This document shows positions 60,642 to 64,000 of a DNA stretch of 64,000 nucleotides, piece after piece. Source of the DNA: Pachypanchax playfairii (lineage: Eukaryota > Chordata > Actinopteri > Cyprinodontiformes > Aplocheilidae). The position numbers and the translations under genes were made by a program. Location of the stretch: NCBI GenBank assembly GCA_006937955.1, contig SSNP01000243.1, forward strand, positions 358,248 through 422,247, given 5' to 3'. The notes under the pieces were generated by a model. The model saw nothing but the letters and a program-made list of their open reading frames with translations. It searched no databases and had not been told where the DNA came from. Position 1 is the stretch's first letter. Every line of letters begins with the position of its first letter.

Positions 60642-61728
60642 CACTCACCGGCCACTTTATTAGGTACACCTGTCCAACTGCTCGTTAACACTTAATTTCT
60701 AATCAGCCAATCACATGGCGGCAACTCTTTGCATTTAGGCATGTACACATGGGATTTTCACGCACAACCATCTCTATGGTTTACAGAGAATGGTCCGAAA
60801 AAGAAAAAATATCCAGTGAGCGGCAGTTCTGTGGGCGGAAATGCCTTGTTGATGCCAGAGGTCAGAGGAGAATGGCCAGACTGGTTCGAGCTGATAGAAA
60901 GGCAACAGTGACTCAAATAACCACTCGTTACAACCAAGGTAGGCAGAAGAGCATCTCTGAACGCACAGTACGTCGAACTTTGAGGCAGATGGGCTACAGC
61001 AGCAGTAGACCACGCCGGGTGCCACTCCTTTCAGCTAAGAACAGGAAACTGAGGCTACAATTTGCACAAGCTCATCGAAATTGGACAATAGAAGATTTGA
61101 AAAACGTTGCCTGGTCTGATGAGTCTCGATTTCTGCTGCGACATTCGGATGGTAGGGTCAGAATTTGGCGTCAACAACATGACAGCATGGATCCATCCTG
61201 CCTTGTATCAACGGTTCAGGCTGGTGGTGGTGGTGTAATGGTGTGGGGAATATTTTCTTGGCACTCTTTGGGCCCCTTGGTACCAATTGAGCATCGTTAC
61301 AACGCCTTAGCCTACCTGAGTATTGTTGCTGACCATGTCCATCCCTTTATGACCACAATGTACCCAACTTCTGATGGCTACTTTCAGCAGGATAATGCGC
61401 CATGTCGTAAAGCTGGAATCATCTTGGACTGGTTTCTTGAACATGACAATGAGTTCACTGTACTCAAATGGCCTCCGCAGTCACCAGATCTCAATCCAAT
61501 AGAGCATCTTTGGGATGTGGTGGAACGGGAGATTCGCATCATGGATGTGCAGCCGACAAATCTGCGCCAACTGTGTGATGCCATCATGTCAATATGGACC
61601 AAACTCTCTGAGGAATGCTTCCAGCACCTTGTTGAATCTATGCCACGAAGAATTGAGGCAGTTCTGAAGGCAAAAGGGGGTCCAACCCGTTACTAGCATG
61701 GTGTACCTAATAAAGTGGCCGGTGAGTG
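60642..61728 (+). mobile_element. Tc1-like transposon (CACTCACCGG family) copy 2, 1087 bp
   Basis: TA-flanked (60640-60641 and 61729-61730) with the same termini as copy 1, in the opposite orientation. It lacks about 134 bp between GGCATGTACACA and TGGGATTTTCACGC, which in copy 1 contains the start codon and the first 30-odd residues. Confidence 0.95.
60749..61696 (+). pseudogene. Tc1-like transposase, N-terminally truncated (315 aa open frame)
   Basis: Open from MGFSRTTISMVYREWSEKEK to RIEAVLKAKGGPTRY. It contains all three catalytic positions (WSDESRFLL, FQQDNAPCRKA, SPDLNPIEHLW), but the deletion removed the first helices of the DNA-binding domain. It could make a protein from the fused ATG, but probably could not bind its own ends. 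Confidence 0.88.
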
Positions 61729-62192
61729 TATAACAGCTCCATTCAGCCTTATTAAAAGAAATATGTGGAGGCTACATTTGTGTAAGTAAAATCCCAGCAG
61801 CATGTTTTTATTTGGAGAAGAATTTACGAGCGTGTTTTCAGAATGAACATGCTCTGGTAGTAACTAGTTTAAACGTTTTAGTAATGAAGAGGACAAGACA
61901 GAAACAATATCAGAAACATCAAAACTTTATTATTAGACTAAATGGTCGGACAGGTGCAGCATCAGAGATTTACGATTAGCTTTCCCACCCTCGTCTGCTG
62001 CATAATGTGCCGGTGTGGTGTGTTTATCAGTCTTGTGTCGCTTAAGAATTGCGTCACAGACCTCCGTCATTGATAAGGTAAACGAAACAGCCCATGCCCC
62101 CACCAAAGTGCGCATTGTTCACGGCCACGGCTGCATTCCAGAGGCGACTGTGTGAACAAAACTAGACTGACACTATCCGATCCGACCCGACC

Positions 62193-63067
62193 CTAACCCG
62201 ACACCATTCGGCCCATGTGTGAAAGCGGCATAATGTTGGCAGTATTCATGTTTGGTGGTATTCTGTCATTTTCCTTTATTTCCTGCAACATTTTCTGGAA
62301 TGTTGGTGCCAGTACAGTCCAGAATTCTTTATAGAACTCAGTTGGAAACCCATCTGGACCTGGAGCCTTTTGGTTTGGCATGCTTTTAAGGGCTTCCTGG
62401 AGTTCAGCTGATGTTAGTGGTGAATCCAGGGTTGTTGTTTGGTCATCTGATAATTTAGGAAGTGTTATTTTATCAAGAAACTGATGGATTTCTTCATCTG
62501 ATGGATTTAGCTGTGGAGAATATAAAGTCTTGTAAAAGTCTCTGAAAGTGTTGTTAATTCTTTTAGGGTTGTAGACATTATTACCTGTTGCATCTTGAAT
62601 GGCGCATATTGTTGTTTTTTCTTTATTTATTTTTAACTGAGTGGCTAGAAACTGACCTGATTTGTTGCTGTATTCAAAATTTTCAAGGCAAGTTTTTGTA
62701 CTAAGAATTTCATTTTTTTTATTATTTCATTTAGTTCTAGTTTTGCTTTTCATATTTTGTTTAGTGTTTCTTCTTCTTGAGAGGAGATGTAGATTTCTTC
62801 TAAGAATTTAATATTTGCCTCTAAATCTTGGATATCTTTGTTTTCTTTTTTCTTTTTAAATGATGAGGAGATTAAGCTACCTCTCATCACTGCTTTTACT
62901 GCTTCCCAGAGCACAGATGCTGATGTTCCTGGTAAATCATTACATTCTAAATATAAAGACCACTCATTTTTAAAATACTCAATAAACAGTTCATCTTTCA
63001 GCAGTGACGTATTAAACCTCCAGTTTTGAATTGGCGGAATGACTTTATTTTTTATAGTTAAAGACAC
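62193..63067 (-). pseudogene. L1-like LINE, endonuclease-RT linker and first RT motif
   Basis: 63067-62750 reads NWRFNTSLLKDELFIEYFKN, then LEANIKFLEEIYISSQEEET, the coiled linker of L1 ORF2. 62381-62215 reads MPNQKAPGPDGFPTEFYKEF, then WTVLAPTFQKMLQEIKE and the RT entry PPNMNTANI. The nested TIR element begins right after this. Confidence 0.8.
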
Positions 63068-63196
63068 ATGAGCATGATCGCTGACAGCTATAGGGTGGAT
63101 CTCAGTGTCTGAAATGTCACTCAGTAGTGAGCTACTGACTATAAAGTAATCCAGACGAGAGTAAGAGTGGTGGACATGTGAAAAGAAGGTATATTT

Positions 63197-63451
63197 TCAA
63201 AGGTTGGGATGAAGAGTTCGCCATGCATCACAAAGGCCATAATCACTCATGTACTGTTTCACCAAGCTGGTAGACTGCCAGCAGCTCTGAGTTCTGGCTG
63301 TATTCAGCCTGTCTATTTCTTCATGTAACCCAAAGTTGAGGTCGCCCCCAATAATCAGTGAACAGTCTGAGTGCTCAGAGAGTGCAGTGAAAAAGGTATG
63401 AAAAAATGAGGGATCATCAACATTTGGTCCATAAATACTAACAATTAACAA
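63197..63451 (-). pseudogene. L1-like LINE endonuclease, middle part
   Basis: Reads MLIVSIYGPNVDDPSFFHTF, then SDCSLIIGGDLNFGLHEEID and DYGLCDAWRTLHP. The YGPN and GGDLN motifs are the standard endonuclease landmarks of L1-group elements. Confidence 0.85.
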
Positions 63452-63763
63452 TCTTTGGTTATGGATTGATATTTTGATAATGATAAATCTACCCCAAGGT
63501 ATATAACTGTATTTAATACTGAAAATTTTAAATTTTTATGTAATAAAATGGCTACTCCCCTTTGTCTTGTGTTATAGCAGGCTGAAAACACATGAGGAAA
63601 CTCAGGAGTTCTTAAGTTCATCAGTAACTGTAGCATCTTTATGGGTATCTTGTAGTAAAACCACATCTGCCTCTAACTGTTTAAGCTGGTTAAAAATCTT
63701 TAACCTCTTTTCTCTCGAGCCAGCTCCACGTACATTCCATGTGACAAGCCTTAGAGTACCCAT
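63445..63763 (-). pseudogene. L1-like LINE endonuclease N-terminus
   Basis: Starting at ATG 63763: GTLRLVTWNVRGAGSREKRL, then KIFNQLKQLEADVVLLQDTH (with Asp where LINE endonucleases have catalytic Glu, LLQET). After a frameshift, CYNTRQRGVAILLHKNLKFS. The apurinic endonuclease domain is clear but damaged. Confidence 0.75.
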
Positions 63764-64000
63764 GGTTTTATGCGTGTGGATAATACTGGACGCTTTGTGT
63801 CATGCACAGATTAAGAAAAAAAGTGAGAGACGCCCGACACTCATGTGAAGGTGCGCGCCAGGATATTTTCTAGAAAAAGCATCAAGACCCAGGTGCAGGA
63901 AATTGCGTTTATGCTGTCCGACTATGTGTGTGCGCATTACATCTAAATGCATGAGTGTGTGTCTATATGTGATTCCTGAATATGCGCACTGTCAGCTGAG

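Larger units (their letters stand above)
59590..62231. mobile_element. TIR DNA transposon nested in the LINE, 2.6 kb
   Basis: Inverted tips GCCGCTTTCACRCATGGGCC, continuing GAATGGTGTCGG (32 bp), sit at 59590 and at the right end near 62231. Removing it with one AT duplication restores the LINE frame (NTAN-II-CLLLKPGKD), so a 2-bp AT target is likely. ISL2EU-type elements are one candidate class with such a target. It holds the second Tc1 (60642-61728). Otherwise only short frames, e.g. 61933-62115 (minus), with no recognised domain. Confidence 0.75.
55490..63850 (-). mobile_element. Tx1/L1-like LINE, interrupted by two nested insertions
   Basis: The minus strand starts near 63850, with the ORF2 start at 63763 (MGTLRLVTWNVRGAGSREKR). 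Endonuclease fragments follow to about 63200 (IIGGDLNFGLHEEIDRLN), then RT remnants. RT is split by a 2.6 kb element at 59590-62231 between PNMNTANI and CLLLKPGKDPVFPTSYRPIS. It continues with YADDVLLFLKDS (about 59000), FLWKEKKPALV and the C-terminal SGGVDLPNFHHYYLANRLQY. It is split again by a Tc1 at 56957-58177 and ends with FNLTVEMGVYCL and a G-rich 3'UTR (about 55500-56740). Many stops and frameshifts. Confidence 0.82.

Noticed and set aside
1..64000. CRISPR arrays, operons, riboswitches, replication origins
   Set aside because: Sequence is clearly vertebrate nuclear DNA; no regular spacer-repeat array or prokaryotic signal was seen.

Overview
This is a vertebrate nuclear window, most likely from a percomorph (spiny-rayed) teleost. 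It has one large intron-rich muscle gene and a dense load of fish-type transposable elements: Rex1/Babar-like, L2-like and Tx1/L1-like LINEs, two Tc1 families, hAT and TTAA-target DNA transposons, and tRNA-headed SINEs whose tail resembles the AFC-type SINEs. No bacterial features are expected or seen. No complete host gene other than part of myopalladin could be supported.

Positions 2320-33420, minus strand, hold the 5' two thirds of myopalladin (mypn). I can place nine coding exons with matching splice phases, giving 1311 codons in frame. They run from the start codon at 33367, through Ig domains 1 and 2, to the Ser/Thr/Pro-rich centre. The exons for the C-terminal Ig domains must lie left of base 1. 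The intron inside Ig domain 1 is about 22.9 kb (9461-32378) and is almost entirely mobile DNA: a SINE; a TTAA element (11870-12957); repeats carrying RFX-like X-boxes; a solo LTR (15134-15701); a Tc1 relic split by an L2-like LINE (15744-20086); a 10.2 kb pair of long inverted repeats enclosing transposase exon remnants, MITEs, an intact-looking Tc1 gene and a hAT-like element (about 20196-30385); and a hAT element with a nested SINE (30634-31287). A Rex1-like LINE (about 5790-8165) fills the intron in the middle of Ig domain 2 and ends roughly 20 bp from a splice donor.

Right of mypn, 33854-39248 is a 5.4 kb DNA transposon with 18-bp terminal inverted repeats and TTAA target duplications (Kolobok-like). 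It carries an 11-exon transposase gene on the plus strand, missing its catalytic middle, and a convergent minus-strand gene whose end resembles the cytoplasmic 'ballast' domain of P2X7 receptors. A 722-bp hAT MITE sits in its first intron. A related 733-bp derivative that still carries a first-exon ORF lies at 40834-41566.

From 42.6 to 55 kb come LINE tails, a 1.4 kb repeat block with about eight X-box palindromes (43439-44704), an unclassified element with a 6-bp target duplication (45331-47577), a second near-identical Tc1 copy (48379-49980), a LINE relic (50790-52290) and another TTAA MITE.

From 55.5 kb to the end is a Tx1/L1-like LINE on the minus strand (start codon near 63763). It is interrupted by a Tc1 (56957-58177) and by a 2.6 kb TIR element (about 59590-62231), which itself contains another Tc1 (60642-61728). 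The likely 'system' of interest is the family of TTAA elements: several size classes, a shared N-terminal exon module and an accessory P2X7-ballast-like gene.
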